From Ruminococcus flavefaciens (GTDB taxonomy: Bacteria > Bacillota > Clostridia > Oscillospirales > Ruminococcaceae): a stretch of 6,171 nucleotides of DNA. How positions within the stretch are numbered: position 1 is the stretch's first letter; each line of letters starts with the position of its first letter. The notes beneath the pieces were generated by a model. It saw only the letters and a list, made by a program, of their open reading frames with translations, ran no database searches and was not told the origin of the DNA. Made by a program: the position numbers and the translations under genes. Where the stretch lies: NCBI GenBank assembly GCA_902796705.1, contig CADBQF010000174.1, forward strand, positions 1-6,171, given 5' to 3'. Below are positions 5,745-6,171 of this stretch, in pieces.

Positions 5745-6171
5745 TTACTTGATAAGTCCGTGTCTTTCGAGAGAAGCACGGAGCTTTGCCCTGTGTTCGT
5801 CAGTCATTTCGCACAGAGGCATACGGCACGGGCCAGCCTGCCAGCCGATCATGTTCATAGCTTCCTTTACAGGGATAGGATTCACCTCTATGAAGAGATC
5901 GTTGATGAGGTCGAGGTACTCTATCTGGAGCTTCTTAGCTGACTCGAAATCGTTGTCGAGGCAGAACTGAGCCATATCGTGAGTCTGCTTCGGTACAACG
6001 TGTGAAAGCACGGAGATAACGCCCTTAGCACCGAGCGACATGAGCGGAACGATCATATCATCGTTTCCGGAATATACATCGATGTCATCTCCGCATTCAG
6101 CGATGAGCTTTGCAGCGTAGCTGATATTGCCGCTTGCTTCCTTTACAGCGGCGATGTTCTTGTGCTTAGCA
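5745..6171 (-). CDS. dapA: 4-hydroxy-tetrahydrodipicolinate synthase DapA, partial (N-terminal half off the right edge)
   Basis: The frame is open from the right edge to TAA at 5745-5747. The visible 141 residues are the C-terminal half of a protein normally about 290 long. DapA condenses pyruvate with aspartate semialdehyde, the first committed step towards diaminopimelate and lysine. The segment NIAAVKEASGN contains the Schiff-base lysine (codon 6141-6143), aligned with K161 of E. coli DapA (IKEATGN). It is followed by YSGNDDMIVPLMSLGAKGVISVLSHVVP and EVNPIPVKEAMNMIG, both strongly conserved DapA blocks. Earlier residues, such as the catalytic-triad threonines and tyrosine, are outside the window. 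An internal Met (6056) begins a shorter frame but cannot be the true start because conserved sequence continues upstream. It is the first visible gene of the leftward operon; the operon promoter and any lysine-responsive leader would lie beyond the edge. Confidence 0.97.
   Translation of the reverse strand, partial: AKHKNIAAVKEASGNISYAAKLIAECGDDIDVYSGNDDMIVPLMSLGAKGVISVLSHVVPKQTHDMAQFCLDNDFESAKKLQIEYLDLINDLFIEVNPIPVKEAMNMIGWQAGPCRMPLCEMTDEHRAKLRASLERHGLIK

Noticed and set aside
5730..5970. Plus-strand ORFs opposite dapA
   Set aside because: Antisense to strongly conserved DapA sequence; no independent support.

Overview
The window looks like chromosomal DNA from a Ruminococcus-like member of the Clostridia (Oscillospiraceae). 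That assignment is inferred from AAGGAG-type ribosome binding sites, textbook sigma-A promoters, short intrinsic terminators, a Gram-positive style lipoprotein, acidic Thr/Glu-rich extracellular segments, and a LacI-like sensor that lacks a DNA-binding domain. No 16S rRNA or other taxonomic marker is present. I see no CRISPR array, insertion sequence, phage gene, tRNA or rRNA.

Left part (1-1055, minus strand): a gene cut by the left edge. Its visible 351 residues form a LacI/periplasmic-binding-protein-type ligand sensor without the usual N-terminal helix-turn-helix, followed by the start of a linker region. The output domain lies outside the window.

Middle intergenic region (1056-1646): this 591-base gap is unusually rich in signals. 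It holds a strong extended -10 promoter firing left into the sensor gene, a perfect 6-bp palindrome, a second strong promoter firing right at about 1212-1240, an unassigned stretch of about 240 bases ending in a clean intrinsic terminator (1456-1487), and a third promoter (1548-1576) for the next gene. The promoter-to-terminator unit has no convincing protein and is the best candidate here for an undescribed element, either a small RNA or a leader.

Centre (1647-3518, plus strand): a 623-residue single-pass membrane protein of unrecognised family, with a short cytoplasmic tail, one transmembrane helix, a large predicted extracellular region and a very acidic C-terminus. It ends at its own terminator, which lies among hairpins that also terminate the opposing operon (3523-3657).

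Right part (3713-6171, minus strand): an operon read right to left: dapA (only the C-terminal half is visible, including the catalytic lysine), an acidic lipoprotein of unknown function, dapB, and a PaaI-like hotdog thioesterase whose start is at the dapB stop. DapA and DapB catalyse consecutive steps of the diaminopimelate/lysine pathway, which feeds both lysine supply and peptidoglycan cross-linking. The lipoprotein gene between them, and a 9-bp stem-loop just upstream of it, are the unusual parts of an otherwise conventional biosynthetic operon.
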